Notes: generated from the sequence alone by a model not told the origin. A DNA stretch of 64,000 bases from Winogradskyella vidalii (GCF_013403955.1 NZ_JABFDG010000005.1:1-64000); one strand, 5' to 3'. Shown: positions 25,720-35,585, counted from the stretch's first letter. Made by a program: numbers and translations.

Positions 25720-26616
25720 TTATTTTGAGCGCTTTGTTTTTAAATATTTTAGAGGTGTAATACCTGTCTCTTTTTTAAAAAACCGACTAAATTCTTCTAG
25801 GTTGTAATAGTGCAATGAAGAAGCTACTTCGGTTATGTTATACTTGCCAGATCGCAATAAGGATTTTGCTTGCGAAAGTAAAATTTCATTGATATGTTTT
25901 TTTGCTGATCTTCCGGTGTCTTTTAATAATATCTTGGTTAATTGATGTGTTGATATAGCTAATTTATTGGCATAGAAAAGTACTTTTCGTTCTTTAAAGA
26001 AGTTTTTTCGTAATAGTTCATGAAAATCAGAAATTACCTTGTCGTGTCTCATGTGTTTCCCTGTAGTATAATAAAGATTATGGTGACTGACTAATATGTT
26101 TTCAGTCTCATATAATAGAATTATAATAAGGTTTCTTATAATATCATTTCTAAAAAGATGCTGTTCGTCTTTCATTTTGTCTCGAATATTTTCAATCTGT
26201 ATTATGAGTTTTTCTGCTTCTAAATCTGTTAATTTGACATAGTCTAACCCATTATTATTTAAAATCTTAAAACGATCCAAGAAATAAATATTGTTGAGAA
26301 CTTCTACAAGAAAATTTTTCTTAAAAATTACAATTAGGCATCTGTAGTCTTCAGATACTTCTGTCATTTCAAAAACAGTTGAAGGTGTCAAAACCGCTAA
26401 AGTATGCCTGTCGTAGTAGATTTCTTTACCTTCAATTTTACCTTTAATGTAGCCCGAAGTACAAAGCGCTATTTGGTAACACGTAGAGCGAAAAGGTGTA
26501 TTGGGTATGATATTGTTAATTAAAATGTCGGACACAAAAAAGTTAAGTGCATTAAGTGTTTTAGCTTCTCCGCGTGTAAACTCGTTAATATTTAATTCAG
26601 GAATTTTAAGCGACAT
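25720..26616 (-). CDS. AraC-family transcriptional regulator
   Basis: A 298-aa protein. Residues ~30-170 form a cupin-like sensor region, and the C-terminal ~100 residues hold the AraC/XylS double helix-turn-helix (LAISTHQLTKILLKDTGRS, then NITEVASSLHYYNLEEFSRFFKKETGITPLKYLK). It is divergent from the alcohol dehydrogenase/SDR pair across a 207-bp gap that holds two copies of TTTTAGTCAAA at 21-bp spacing, the layout expected for an AraC binding site. It is probably the activator of that pair and controls its own gene. Confidence 0.9.
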   Translation of the reverse strand: MSLKIPELNINEFTRGEAKTLNALNFFVSDILINNIIPNTPFRSTCYQIALCTSGYIKGKIEGKEIYYDRHTLAVLTPSTVFEMTEVSEDYRCLIVIFKKNFLVEVLNNIYFLDRFKILNNNGLDYVKLTDLEAEKLIIQIENIRDKMKDEQHLFRNDIIRNLIIILLYETENILVSHHNLYYTTGKHMRHDKVISDFHELLRKNFFKERKVLFYANKLAISTHQLTKILLKDTGRSAKKHINEILLSQAKSLLRSGKYNITEVASSLHYYNLEEFSRFFKKETGITPLKYLKTKRSK

Positions 26617-26649
26617 CTGGTAGTGGTTTATATATTAAAAAAAAGTATT

Positions 26650-26709
26650 TTTTAGTCAAATAAAAATACCTTTTAGTCAAAGATATTGATTTTATAGAAA
26701 ATAACTTTG
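26650..26709. promoter_or_regulatory. AraC-type direct-repeat operator with divergent promoter elements
   Basis: TTTTAGTCAAA occurs at 26650-26660 and 26671-26681, exactly two helical turns apart. A plus-strand -7 element TAACTTTG lies at 26702-26709, so the second repeat sits where the -33 element should be, as for a class II activator. A minus-strand -7 element, TATCTTTG (26678-26685), for the AraC gene overlaps the same repeat, which would allow autorepression. Confidence 0.65.
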
Positions 26710-26823
26710 TAAAGACGAGAATCCTTATTCTAATAAGTACGACACTGAAGGTTTTATAAGTAATTAAAAAAATAAAACCAAATAGATATAACACTGATAA
26801 AATAATAATTAAAAATAAAATAT

Positions 26824-27855
26824 ATGAAAGCAGTAAGATTTTATGGTAAAGATGATGTACGCATAGAAGATATAGAAAAACCAAGTCCTAAAACCGGAGA
26901 AGTATTGATAAAAATTGGAGGAGCAGGCGTTTGCCATTCCGATTTACATATTATACACGACGGTATACCTGGTGCTGATGAACTAACTCCGTTTACACTA
27001 GGACATGAAAATGCGGGCTGGGTTGAAGAGCTTGGAGAAGGAGTTACAGAATACAAAAAAGGAGATGCTGTAATTGTTTACGGACCTTGGGGGTGTGGAC
27101 ACTGTAAGCCATGTCAGGTATCTTCAGAAAATTATTGTGATTATCAATCCGTGCAAGCCTATGGTGGTGGACTAGGATTAAATGGAGGGTTAGCTGAATA
27201 TATGATTGTTCCTTCTACGCGATTGCTGGTACCCATTGGTGATTTGGATCCCGTTATTGCTGCGCCGTTAAGTGATGCTGCTCTCACGCCCTATGCCGCA
27301 ATAAAGCGTTCATTAACTAAACTTACCACAGATGCTACCGTTGTTGTAATTGGTATTGGTGGACTTGGCCATATGGCACTTCAAATTTTAAAAAGTGTTT
27401 GTGGTTCTACGGTTATAGCCGGAGATATCTCTGAAGATAAACTTGATTTAGCAAAAAAACATGGTGCCGATTATGTTATTAATACTACTGATGCTGATGC
27501 CGCCGAACAAATATTGAAAATTACAGGAATAAAGAAAGCAGCGGTTGTTTTAGATTTTGTGGGCATTGGCCCTACCATTGCACTCGGCAAAAAAGTTATA
27601 GGACTTGATGGTGATTTAACCATTGCAGGATTGGGAGGTGGAGCAATGGATGCCTCTTATGGTCAGCTTCCGTTTGGTGTAAGAGTGAGCACACCATATT
27701 GGGGTTCTAGAGCAGAACTCATTGAAGTAATAGCTTTAGCAAACCAAGGAAAATTAGACATTGCCATAGAAACTTATAATTTGGATAAAACAAAAGAAGT
27801 TTATGACAAGCTACATCACGGCAAAATTATTGGTAGAGCTGTTATGATTCCTTAA
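26824..27855 (+). CDS. Zinc-dependent alcohol dehydrogenase (NAD(P)-dependent, AdhA-like)
   Basis: A 343-aa medium-chain dehydrogenase. The catalytic zinc site has C37 (GVCHSD) and H61-E62 (LGHENAG); the structural zinc cysteines are C91, C94, C97 and C105. The Rossmann motif GIGGLGHMA lies near residue 178. It oxidises alcohols or reduces aldehydes in the cytosol. It lies 48 nt before an SDR gene and is divergent from an AraC regulator, with operator repeats between them, so the pair looks like a small inducible alcohol or diol catabolism unit. The substrate is unknown. Confidence 0.93.
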   Translation: MKAVRFYGKDDVRIEDIEKPSPKTGEVLIKIGGAGVCHSDLHIIHDGIPGADELTPFTLGHENAGWVEELGEGVTEYKKGDAVIVYGPWGCGHCKPCQVSSENYCDYQSVQAYGGGLGLNGGLAEYMIVPSTRLLVPIGDLDPVIAAPLSDAALTPYAAIKRSLTKLTTDATVVVIGIGGLGHMALQILKSVCGSTVIAGDISEDKLDLAKKHGADYVINTTDADAAEQILKITGIKKAAVVLDFVGIGPTIALGKKVIGLDGDLTIAGLGGGAMDASYGQLPFGVRVSTPYWGSRAELIEVIALANQGKLDIAIETYNLDKTKEVYDKLHHGKIIGRAVMIP

Positions 27856-27903
27856 TATGAGTTGATTACATATGAAAAACAATATATTTAAAAAGTAGTA
27901 TAC

Positions 27904-28653
27904 ATGAAACTTTTAGAAAACAAAGTAGCAATCGTAACAGGTGCTGGATCAGGAATAGGTAAAGCAATCGCAAAATTATATGCTAAGAAAGGCGCCAAAG
28001 TCGTTGTAAATGACATTAGTAAAGATAATGGACAGGCTGTGGTAGACCAAATTCAATCTGAAAATAGAGAAGCTTTTTTTGTAGAAGGCGATGTCTCAAA
28101 AGCAGAAGACATTAAGAATTTAATTCAAAAAACAGTAGAAAAATATGGTAGATTAGATATCGCCTGCAATAATGCTGGTATAGGCGGAGAACAGAATAAT
28201 ACTGGGGCTTTTTCTATAGAAGGATGGCGTAATGTTATCGATATTAATTTGAATGGCGTTTTCTATGCTTGTAAATATGAAATAGAACAAATGGAAAAAA
28301 ATGGTGGTGGTGTAATTGTAAATATGGCCTCTATTCATGGAGCTGTTGCTGCAGCGCTCTCTCCTGCATACACCGCTTCTAAACATGCTGTTGTTGGTTT
28401 AACCAAAAATATAGGTGTAGAATATGCACAAAAAAATATACGATGTAATGCTGTTGGCCCAGGATATATTGAAACTCCTTTATTAAAAGGGTTGCCTCCA
28501 GAAATCTTAGAAGAACTTAAGGCCAAACATCCTATGAATAGATTAGGTAGGTCAGAAGAAATAGCTGAATTAGTATTATTCCTGAGTTCTGAAAAATCAT
28601 CATTTATGACTGGTGGGTATTACTTAATTGACGGTGGATATACCGCTATTTAG
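27904..28653 (+). CDS. Short-chain dehydrogenase/reductase (classical SDR)
   Basis: A 249-aa classical SDR. The cofactor motif TGAGSGIG is at residues 12-19, NNAG near 90, and the catalytic S143, Y156 and K160 are in place (NMASIHG, YTASK). The C-terminal MTGGYYLIDGGY is typical of glucose-1-dehydrogenase and FabG-like members. It uses NAD(H) or NADP(H) for alcohol/ketone interconversion. It is the second gene after the alcohol dehydrogenase and probably acts in the same pathway. Confidence 0.92.
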   Translation: MKLLENKVAIVTGAGSGIGKAIAKLYAKKGAKVVVNDISKDNGQAVVDQIQSENREAFFVEGDVSKAEDIKNLIQKTVEKYGRLDIACNNAGIGGEQNNTGAFSIEGWRNVIDINLNGVFYACKYEIEQMEKNGGGVIVNMASIHGAVAAALSPAYTASKHAVVGLTKNIGVEYAQKNIRCNAVGPGYIETPLLKGLPPEILEELKAKHPMNRLGRSEEIAELVLFLSSEKSSFMTGGYYLIDGGYTAI

Positions 28654-28692
28654 TGACACTAAAATACAATGATTAAAATAATTGCTTGTACT

Positions 28693-28866
28693 CGCCAACT
28701 TCTAAAAATCTTATCGAATTTTAGTTTGGTGTGTACTTGCAAACTTAGCTACTAAGTTGACAAATATAAACCGAATAGGTCCGTGCTCAGCGAACAGGCG
28801 AAGTAAAATCTCTGAGGATTTTTGTAAGTAGGTTAGGATTAGCCATTAATTATACAACGTGTTTTA
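28693..28866 (-). repeat. Cassette-like palindromic element overlapping the end of the NrfD-like gene (element 3)
   Basis: It starts in gene sense as ACACGTTGTATAATTAATGG and includes the last codons and stop of the gene ending at 28850. It carries the hairpin AAAATC...GATTTT (28805-28822), the palindrome AACTTAG-CTA-CTAAGTT (28742-28758), and the GCCTGTTCGC and TATTCGGTTTATATTTG blocks shared with element 2. Confidence 0.62.
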
Positions 28867-29416
28867 CCCCGTTTTTGTTTCTTTTTATTATTTCAAATAT
28901 TCCTAAAGTTAACATCGCAATTATGATTCCTTGGATAAAGAATATTCCAATTCCATACGTTACTGATTCTATAAGTCTCAGGTTTCCATTTTCAGTTTGA
29001 TAGTCTCTATGGAAGCTTGTTGTTAGTATTACAAAACGTTCTAGGTACATTCCGCTTTTCATTCCGAACGCAACAAATAATACATACCAAAATTTCGATG
29101 CTAAATTTTTAATAAACAATGTAAGTGGTAATATAAGGGCTCCAAAAAACATAATCCAATAAGCAATTGCATATGGTCCATTAGCTCGATTGATAAAGGC
29201 GTGTTCATCGGGATTCATAGCCATTTCAATCAGGTAAAAAGTAAAAGTAACTATCGTATAAATAATAATTGTCCAGCGAATTAGATTCAGAACTTTTTTA
29301 GTTTCAAATCGGTTTTTGAAAATTAGTTCCATAAATATTAATGTCAGAATTATAGGAATCAAACAGTGAATCAGATTCGCATCAATTAGTTCAATAATCC
29401 TTTTATATAATTCCAT
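28850..29416 (-). CDS. Orphan membrane protein resembling part of NrfD/ActC-type quinol-binding subunits
   Basis: A 188-aa protein with about five hydrophobic segments. I do not find an exact family, but two stretches resemble the second half of NrfD/ActC/polysulfide reductase membrane subunits: NGPYAIAYWIMFFGAL and FGMKSGMYLERFVILTTSFHRD. In those proteins these motifs lie in helices near the quinol site. The usual partners (iron-sulfur and catalytic subunits) are absent and the protein is about half the usual size, so the energy-conserving role is probably lost or different. The last residues (KHVV) are encoded by the repeat element 3' of it. It is a single minus-strand, cassette-like gene. 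Confidence 0.5.
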   Translation of the reverse strand: MELYKRIIELIDANLIHCLIPIILTLIFMELIFKNRFETKKVLNLIRWTIIIYTIVTFTFYLIEMAMNPDEHAFINRANGPYAIAYWIMFFGALILPLTLFIKNLASKFWYVLFVAFGMKSGMYLERFVILTTSFHRDYQTENGNLRLIESVTYGIGIFFIQGIIIAMLTLGIFEIIKRNKNGVKHVV

Positions 29417-29570
29417 TTTTTGTTTTTCGTAGGTCGCTCGTCAAATTGGGTACAACATGTTATAAAATTATAAATATAAGTGTTATCCAATCTACCTTTT
29501 AGAATCTGATCAGTTTTTTATATTTTCACTAGTAGTGCTATTATTATTTTTATTATTATGAGTATTAGCA

Positions 29571-29610
29571 TCTTAAAAAAAAAAGCCATTTTACAAATTG
29601 TAAAATGGCT
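29571..29610 (-). terminator. Rho-independent terminator of the RND efflux operon
   Basis: AGCCATTTTACAA (29584-29596) pairs with TTGTAAAATGGCT (29598-29610), with a minimal loop. A long A-run on the left is the U-tract on the minus strand. It follows the outer-membrane factor stop by 24 nt. Confidence 0.88.
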
Positions 29611-29633
29611 ATCAGACCTTGGAATCCCCTTAA

Positions 29634-31082
29634 TTAATTCCAACCGCCTCCTAAGGCTTTATAAATTTTAACGTTCGCTAAAAATTGGTCTCTTTTGGTT
29701 TCAATAATTTCTAATTTAGAGTCTAAAGCTTCTCTTTGTGTTAATAAAACTTCGGTGTATTCTGCTCTGGCAGATTTAAAAAGTTGAATAGAAAGGGCAA
29801 TAGCTTCCGTCATAGCATCAACTTGTTGGGCTTTTAGGTCGTAATTTGCTTTTAGATTATTAATGTCAGACAGTGTGTTGGCTACTTCAATATAGCCGTT
29901 TAGAATGGCTTTTTCATATTCAAACACTGCTTGTAATTGTTGGCTGTTAGCATTGCTATATGCTGCTTTAATAGCGTTTCGGTTTATTAACGGACTAACG
30001 ACATCGCCAACTAATGAGTATAAAAGTGATTCTGGTGTGCTGGTTAAATACTTTGTGTTAAACGCTTGTAAACCAATACCAGCTTTAATACCTAGAGAAG
30101 GGTAGAAGTTCGCTTTGGCAATTTTGACATTCAATTTTGAAGCTTCTAATTCATATTCAGCTTGTTTAATATCTGGTCTGTTAGCTAACAGCTGTGCAGG
30201 TAATCCGGCTTCAATACTAGCAATCGGACGATCAATAAAATCAGAAGCATCTCTGTCAATAGTTTGTGGATATCGACCTAACAAGAAATTAATCTTATTT
30301 TCTGTTTCTACAATCTGTTGTTGAATCTCAAATTTATTACTTTGATTTTTAAAGACTTCTGCTTCAAAGCGTCTCACGGCTAACTGCGTAGCTCTTGCCG
30401 CTTGCTTTTGCAGTTTTACCATCTCTAAAGCATTATTTTGAATCTCTAAATTCTGTTCAATAATACTTAATTGATTGTCTAGTGCTAAAAGCTCGTAATA
30501 GGAATTGGCAATTTCTGAAACGATATTAGTGACCATAAAATTCTTACCTTCTATAGTACTTAGGTATTCTAACACGGCTGCTTTTTTGCCATTGCGCAGT
30601 TGTTTCCAAACGTCGAGTTCCCATGAGACATCTAAACCCACTGAAAAATCAGTTAAAGGTTCAGGGAATTCTTCGCCTTCTCTGATATCTAATTGCTGTT
30701 CTACAGCACCATTACGAGTGTATTCACCTACTTTTTCTACTTCAGCACCTGCATAAACGTTGACAAAAGGGAGATATTCCCCTTGTCTTACCTTAACTTC
30801 ATTATTAGCCATCGCAATTTGCTGTAACATAATATGAAGCTCTTGGTTATTGGCCAAAGCCGTATCAATTAGTGCCACTAACTTTGAATCGGAAAAGAAA
30901 TTTTTCCACTGTACGGTAGCCACATTTGCGGTATCTGAGGATTCATTTTGGTAGTGTTCTGGGACTTCTATATTGACGTCTCTAATAGCTTTTTGTGTTG
31001 GGACACAAGAAAAAACTAGGAGTAAGGTGAGCATGCCAATGAAGTACGATTTTCTATATGTATATGTTTTTATCTTAGTCAT
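29634..31082 (-). CDS. Outer-membrane efflux lipoprotein (TolC/OprM/NodT type)
   Basis: A 482-aa protein with a lipoprotein signal (LTLLLVFSC, lipidated Cys near residue 26) and the paired outer-membrane efflux (OEP) repeats. Typical segments are FSVGLDVSWELDVWKQLRNG, LPAQLLANRPDIKQAEYEL and FYPSLGIKAGIGL, with long periplasmic coiled-coil helices between. It forms the trimeric exit duct of the tripartite RND pump encoded with it. Its start overlaps the end of the RND transporter gene by 8 nt. It is the last gene of the operon. Confidence 0.92.
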   Translation of the reverse strand: MTKIKTYTYRKSYFIGMLTLLLVFSCVPTQKAIRDVNIEVPEHYQNESSDTANVATVQWKNFFSDSKLVALIDTALANNQELHIMLQQIAMANNEVKVRQGEYLPFVNVYAGAEVEKVGEYTRNGAVEQQLDIREGEEFPEPLTDFSVGLDVSWELDVWKQLRNGKKAAVLEYLSTIEGKNFMVTNIVSEIANSYYELLALDNQLSIIEQNLEIQNNALEMVKLQKQAARATQLAVRRFEAEVFKNQSNKFEIQQQIVETENKINFLLGRYPQTIDRDASDFIDRPIASIEAGLPAQLLANRPDIKQAEYELEASKLNVKIAKANFYPSLGIKAGIGLQAFNTKYLTSTPESLLYSLVGDVVSPLINRNAIKAAYSNANSQQLQAVFEYEKAILNGYIEVANTLSDINNLKANYDLKAQQVDAMTEAIALSIQLFKSARAEYTEVLLTQREALDSKLEIIETKRDQFLANVKIYKALGGGWN

Positions 31083-34000
31083 CGTTTCTGTTTTTACGAA
31101 GTTTTTTCAATAGTTTTCTGAGCTTACTGATTTCTTCAGTATTGGCTACAGTTTGATTTTTAGTTTCACTAACGCGCATCATCTCTTCAGAAATAGGTTC
31201 GCTGGCTTCATCTTTAATTAGACTTTTACCGTCTGCCATTTTTGCAAATATGTAGTACAGTCCTGGAATAATTAAAACCCCGCCAAGTGTACCAATTAGC
31301 ATACCACCTAAAGCAGAACCCCCAATGGTTCTATTACCAATAGCACCTGCTCCTGAGGCAATAACTAACGGAATTAATCCGGCAATAAATGCAAAGGATG
31401 TCATTAAGATAGGTCTAAATCGTGCTCTTGAGCCTTCAATCGCAGCATCTAAAATGGTAGCGCCTTGTCGTCGTTTCTGTACGGCAAATTCTACAATTAA
31501 AACTGCATTTTTACCGAGTAAGCCAACCAGCATGATAACGCCAATTTGAGCATAAACATCATTGGCTAATCCCATGGATTTAAGTAAAATAAAAGAACCA
31601 AATACACCAACAGGTAAGGATAAAATAACAGCAAAAGGCAATAGGAAACTTTCGTATTGTGCGGCCAAAACAAAGTACACAAATATAAGTACGACTATAA
31701 AAATATAGATAGATTCATTCCCTCTTTGGGCTTCATCATAACTTAAACCTTCCCAAGCAATATCGTAACCTCTAGGTAATTTTGTGGCTGCGACTTCTTT
31801 GATGGCTTTTATAGCATCATCACTGGTAAATCCCGTTGCTGGTAAGCCTCTAATGGATGCTGAATTGTAAAGGTTATAACGTGTAATTTCGTTAGGTCCT
31901 AATTTTTTTTCAATACTCATAAAAGCAGAGTAGGGCACCATTTCACCTTCTTCATTTTTTACAAATAACTTATCGAGATCCGTAGGTAAGCGTCTGTATT
32001 CTGGTGCGGCTTGTGTATATACTTTAAAGAAACGACCAAAACGAATAAACCCTTGCTCATAGGTACTGCCAATTAAAATATTGAGATTTTCCATGGCTGT
32101 ACCAATAGTTACGCCTTTCTGCATCGCAATTTTATTATTGATTTTTAACTCATATTGCGGATAGTTGGCAGAGAAGAAAGTGAATAAACCGGTCAGCTCT
32201 TCGCGTTCCGATAAGGCTTTCATAAAGTCATTGTTTACACTCTCAAAATGATGGTAATCTGTTGAGTTTGTCTTATCTAATAAACGCATGGCAAATCCAC
32301 CTGAAGATCCAAAACCGGGTACTGCTGGCGGTTCAAAGTATTCTATAATAGCTCCTAAGTTTTTGGTTTCTTCTTCTAAGGCCTCCATGATTTCATGAAC
32401 CGAGTGCTCACGCTCTGACCATGGTTTAAGGTTGATTAAACAGGTTCCGGCATTAGAGCCACGACCTTCAGTCATAATTTCATAACCTGCTAAAGAAGAT
32501 ACCGATTCTACACCGTCCATTTCTTCACAGATTTTCTGAAGATTTTTAGCCACTTCATTGGTACGCTCTAAAGTCGCTCCAGGAGGTGTTTGAATAATGG
32601 CATAAATCATTCCTTGGTCTTCGTTAGGAATAAATCCTGCGGGTAACACCTCGTTTGTAAAGAAAATTCCAACACAGAAGGCGGCCAATATACCGAAGGT
32701 GATAAAACGTCTGGCTACGATTTTATTTAAAACCTTAACATAACGCCCTGTCAGTTTTTCAAAACCACCATTAAACCAATCGATAAATCGATCTAAAGGT
32801 GAGGTTCGTTTTTTACCATGATTATTCTTTAATAACATGGCACAAAGTACAGGGGTTAAAGTCAGGGCAACAATAGCAGAAATAACTATTGAACCTGCCA
32901 TGGTTATTGAAAATTGTCGGTAGAACACCCCAACTGGCCCCGTCATAAACGAAATAGGAATAAATACAGAAACCATAACTAAGGTAATAGCCACAATAGC
33001 ACCACCAATTTCACCTAAGACTTCTGAAGACGCTTGGTAGGGTGTGAGGTGTTGGTCTTCTTCCATTTTTACGTGAACCGCTTCAACAACAACAATAGCA
33101 TTATCGACCACAATACCAATCGCTAATACTAAAGCAAAAAGTGTAATAAGATTAATTGATAAGCCAAACATCTGCATTACAAAAAAGGCACCAATCAAGG
33201 AAACCGGAACAGCAATTATAGGAATTAATGTGGAACGCCAATCACCTAAAAATAAGAATACCACTATAGCAACCAAGATAAATGCGTCTCTTAGTGTGTG
33301 AATTACCTGATCTATGGAAGCATCTAAGAAGTTAGAGACATCATAACTAATTTGGAAATCGATTCCTGGTGGTAAATCTACTTCAAGCTCATCGAGTTTC
33401 TCTTTTACAGCATCAATAACATCACTACCATTACTTCCAAAAGTTTGTTTTAATACAATTGAAGCTGAAGGTTTTCCATCTAAATTTGAATAGATATCAA
33501 AAAACTCACTTCCTAATTTCACATCAGCAATATCAGCAAGGGTAACGATTTGGCCTTCTTTGTTGGCTTTAACAATGATTTCTTCATACTGTTCAGGTTC
33601 ATTGTAACGGTTTTGATACGTTAATACATACTCTAAGGATTGTGATGTTTGGCCAGAACTTCGCCCCAAACGACCAGGTCGTGCCAAAATACTTTGGTCT
33701 TCCATAGCCTCTAAAACTTCCTCAGCAGAAATGTTATATGCACGCATACGATCGGGTTTTAACCACACACGCATGGCATATTTTCGACTACCTAAAATTT
33801 GCGCACTAGCAATACCTTTAATACGTTGTATTTCGGGAATTATCTTGGTGTAGGCATAATTATATAGAAACTTTTCGTCGTTGTCTTTAACCGTACTTGA
33901 GAGGTTAACGTACATTAACATACTCGGTTGCACGGGTGTAATAATGACACCTTCACGTTGTACCAATTCAGGCAGTAAAGGCATCACCTGATCGACTCTC

Positions 34001-34326
34001 GTTTTGACTCTTACAACGGCTTCATTGGGATCAGTTCCTGGTTCAAAAATAACACGTAAAGTTCCTTCACCTGCACTAGTGGCATCTGAGGCGATGTAAC
34101 GCATATCTTGCACACCATTAATGGCAGTTTCTAGCGGAATTAATGTAGAATTTACCAATACATCAGCACTAGAACCTGGATACGCTATAAAAATATTGAC
34201 TGTAGTTGGTGCAATTTGCGGGAATTGTGATATAGGTAATTGCTTTATAGCTAAACCACCTATAAATATAATGATCACCGAAATGACAATAGCCAAGACG
34301 GGTCTTTTAATAAATTTTTTAAACAT
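31075..34326 (-). CDS. RND efflux transporter, HAE1/AcrB family
   Basis: A 1083-aa inner-membrane proton antiporter. FIKRPVLAIVISVIIIFIG starts the first helix, followed by the two large periplasmic loops and the second membrane group. The TM4 acidic pair needed for proton relay is present in LALVLAIGIVVDNAIVVVEAVH, and GLLGKNAVLIVEFA matches the C-terminal half. The family exports drugs, bile salts, dyes and solvents from the periplasm. The size is normal with a charged C-terminal tail of ~50 residues. It is the middle gene of an adaptor-pump-duct operon. Confidence 0.95.
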   Translation of the reverse strand: MFKKFIKRPVLAIVISVIIIFIGGLAIKQLPISQFPQIAPTTVNIFIAYPGSSADVLVNSTLIPLETAINGVQDMRYIASDATSAGEGTLRVIFEPGTDPNEAVVRVKTRVDQVMPLLPELVQREGVIITPVQPSMLMYVNLSSTVKDNDEKFLYNYAYTKIIPEIQRIKGIASAQILGSRKYAMRVWLKPDRMRAYNISAEEVLEAMEDQSILARPGRLGRSSGQTSQSLEYVLTYQNRYNEPEQYEEIIVKANKEGQIVTLADIADVKLGSEFFDIYSNLDGKPSASIVLKQTFGSNGSDVIDAVKEKLDELEVDLPPGIDFQISYDVSNFLDASIDQVIHTLRDAFILVAIVVFLFLGDWRSTLIPIIAVPVSLIGAFFVMQMFGLSINLITLFALVLAIGIVVDNAIVVVEAVHVKMEEDQHLTPYQASSEVLGEIGGAIVAITLVMVSVFIPISFMTGPVGVFYRQFSITMAGSIVISAIVALTLTPVLCAMLLKNNHGKKRTSPLDRFIDWFNGGFEKLTGRYVKVLNKIVARRFITFGILAAFCVGIFFTNEVLPAGFIPNEDQGMIYAIIQTPPGATLERTNEVAKNLQKICEEMDGVESVSSLAGYEIMTEGRGSNAGTCLINLKPWSEREHSVHEIMEALEEETKNLGAIIEYFEPPAVPGFGSSGGFAMRLLDKTNSTDYHHFESVNNDFMKALSEREELTGLFTFFSANYPQYELKINNKIAMQKGVTIGTAMENLNILIGSTYEQGFIRFGRFFKVYTQAAPEYRRLPTDLDKLFVKNEEGEMVPYSAFMSIEKKLGPNEITRYNLYNSASIRGLPATGFTSDDAIKAIKEVAATKLPRGYDIAWEGLSYDEAQRGNESIYIFIVVLIFVYFVLAAQYESFLLPFAVILSLPVGVFGSFILLKSMGLANDVYAQIGVIMLVGLLGKNAVLIVEFAVQKRRQGATILDAAIEGSRARFRPILMTSFAFIAGLIPLVIASGAGAIGNRTIGGSALGGMLIGTLGGVLIIPGLYYIFAKMADGKSLIKDEASEPISEEMMRVSETKNQTVANTEEISKLRKLLKKLRKNRNDD

Positions 34327-34348
34327 AATGTCTGTAGATTAGTTAGAA

Positions 34349-35440
34349 TTACTCAGCGTAAAGCTCTAGATTAGATAATACTGTAATAGGGTCTACAGAT
34401 TTTGTGTGAATTTCCTCTTGGTCTCTTACCATTTTAATCCCTTCTAGTAGAATAGTTTCGGTTTCAGAAAGTCCTTTATCTACGATAAACAAGTGCGGTA
34501 ATTCGGCTCCAATAGTGATTTCTCGTTGGTGTACCACGTGATTTTTATCTACCACAAAAACATAGGTTTTATCTAAGATTTCAAACGTGGCTTTTTGAGG
34601 CACGATAACTACATCTTTAAAAGGTATTGTCATAAGAATACTTCCTGTTTCACCATGTCTTAAAATACCATCAGGATTAGGAAACGTAGCTCTAAAGGCA
34701 ATATTACCAGTTTCGCTATCAAATTCTCCTTCAATGGTTTCTACAATACCTTTTTGGTTAAATTGCTTGTTGTTAGCCATTAATAGGGCAACATTTTTGT
34801 TGTTTCTTTTAGCTTCACTTGTAATATAATCGAGATATTCTGCTTCAGGAACATTAAAATACACCCACATTTCACTGTTGTCTGAGAGTGTGGTTAAAAG
34901 TTCGCCTTCGTCTAATAGACTTCCTTCCCTGGCTTCTAAATGGTTAATAATGCCATTAAAAGGGGCTTTAATGCTGGTAAATCCTAAGTGGGTTTGTGCT
35001 AAAGACACTTCAGCATTGGCTTTTTCTAAGTTGGCTTGTGCCATGGCCAATTCATTTGGAGATACTACATTGCCATCGGCTAATAATTGCGTGTTGGCGA
35101 GTTCAATTTGTGCCACTTTAGACTCGGCTTTAGCTTTATTAAGTTCAGCTTGATAAATATTAGGCATTATCTGAAATAACTGTTGCCCTTTCTTAACGTG
35201 TTGGCCTTCATCTATAGAGATGTCTTTTAAATAGCCTTTTTCTAAAGCACGGAGTTCAATATGTCTAATAGAGTGGATTTGACTCACATAATCTTTAACA
35301 ATTGTAGTGTCTTTTTTTATGGGGTTAGTGACAAGAAATGTAGATTCTTCGTGTTTTTCTTCTTTGTGTTCTTCACAGCTCGCTAGAGTTATACACATAC
35401 ATAGGCCTGTGAAAATGGTGATTTTCTTAATGGTATTCAC
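34349..35440 (-). CDS. RND efflux periplasmic adaptor (membrane fusion protein), lipoprotein
   Basis: An adaptor of about 363 aa. The start is set at the GTG at 35440 because it gives a normal lipoprotein signal (TIFTGLCMCITLASC); an upstream ATG at 35506 would add 22 residues before it. It has the lipoyl/barrel-sandwich halves (LRALEKGYLKDISIDEGQHVKKGQ and HLGFTSIKAPFNGIINHLE) joined by an alpha hairpin, then beta-barrel and membrane-proximal domains. It links the inner-membrane pump to the outer-membrane duct. It lies 22 nt before the pump gene. Confidence 0.9.
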   Translation of the reverse strand: MNTIKKITIFTGLCMCITLASCEEHKEEKHEESTFLVTNPIKKDTTIVKDYVSQIHSIRHIELRALEKGYLKDISIDEGQHVKKGQQLFQIMPNIYQAELNKAKAESKVAQIELANTQLLADGNVVSPNELAMAQANLEKANAEVSLAQTHLGFTSIKAPFNGIINHLEAREGSLLDEGELLTTLSDNSEMWVYFNVPEAEYLDYITSEAKRNNKNVALLMANNKQFNQKGIVETIEGEFDSETGNIAFRATFPNPDGILRHGETGSILMTIPFKDVVIVPQKATFEILDKTYVFVVDKNHVVHQREITIGAELPHLFIVDKGLSETETILLEGIKMVRDQEEIHTKSVDPITVLSNLELYAE

Positions 35441-35585
35441 TTGTAAAATGATTTTATAAAATGATATAATTAATTGGTCAAACCCATTAGAAATAGGGAA
35501 TGCCATTCTTTAGAGTTTTGGTCGAAACTCTAAACCTTTAAATAAGAAACAGACCTGTTGTGGTTGTTAGTCTGTTTTAAGCTTA

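Noticed and set aside
26606..26884. 92-aa open frame on the minus strand covering the AraC/adh intergenic region
   Set aside because: It is a low-complexity hydrophobic translation of AT-rich DNA, overlaps the start of the alcohol dehydrogenase gene and covers both promoters.
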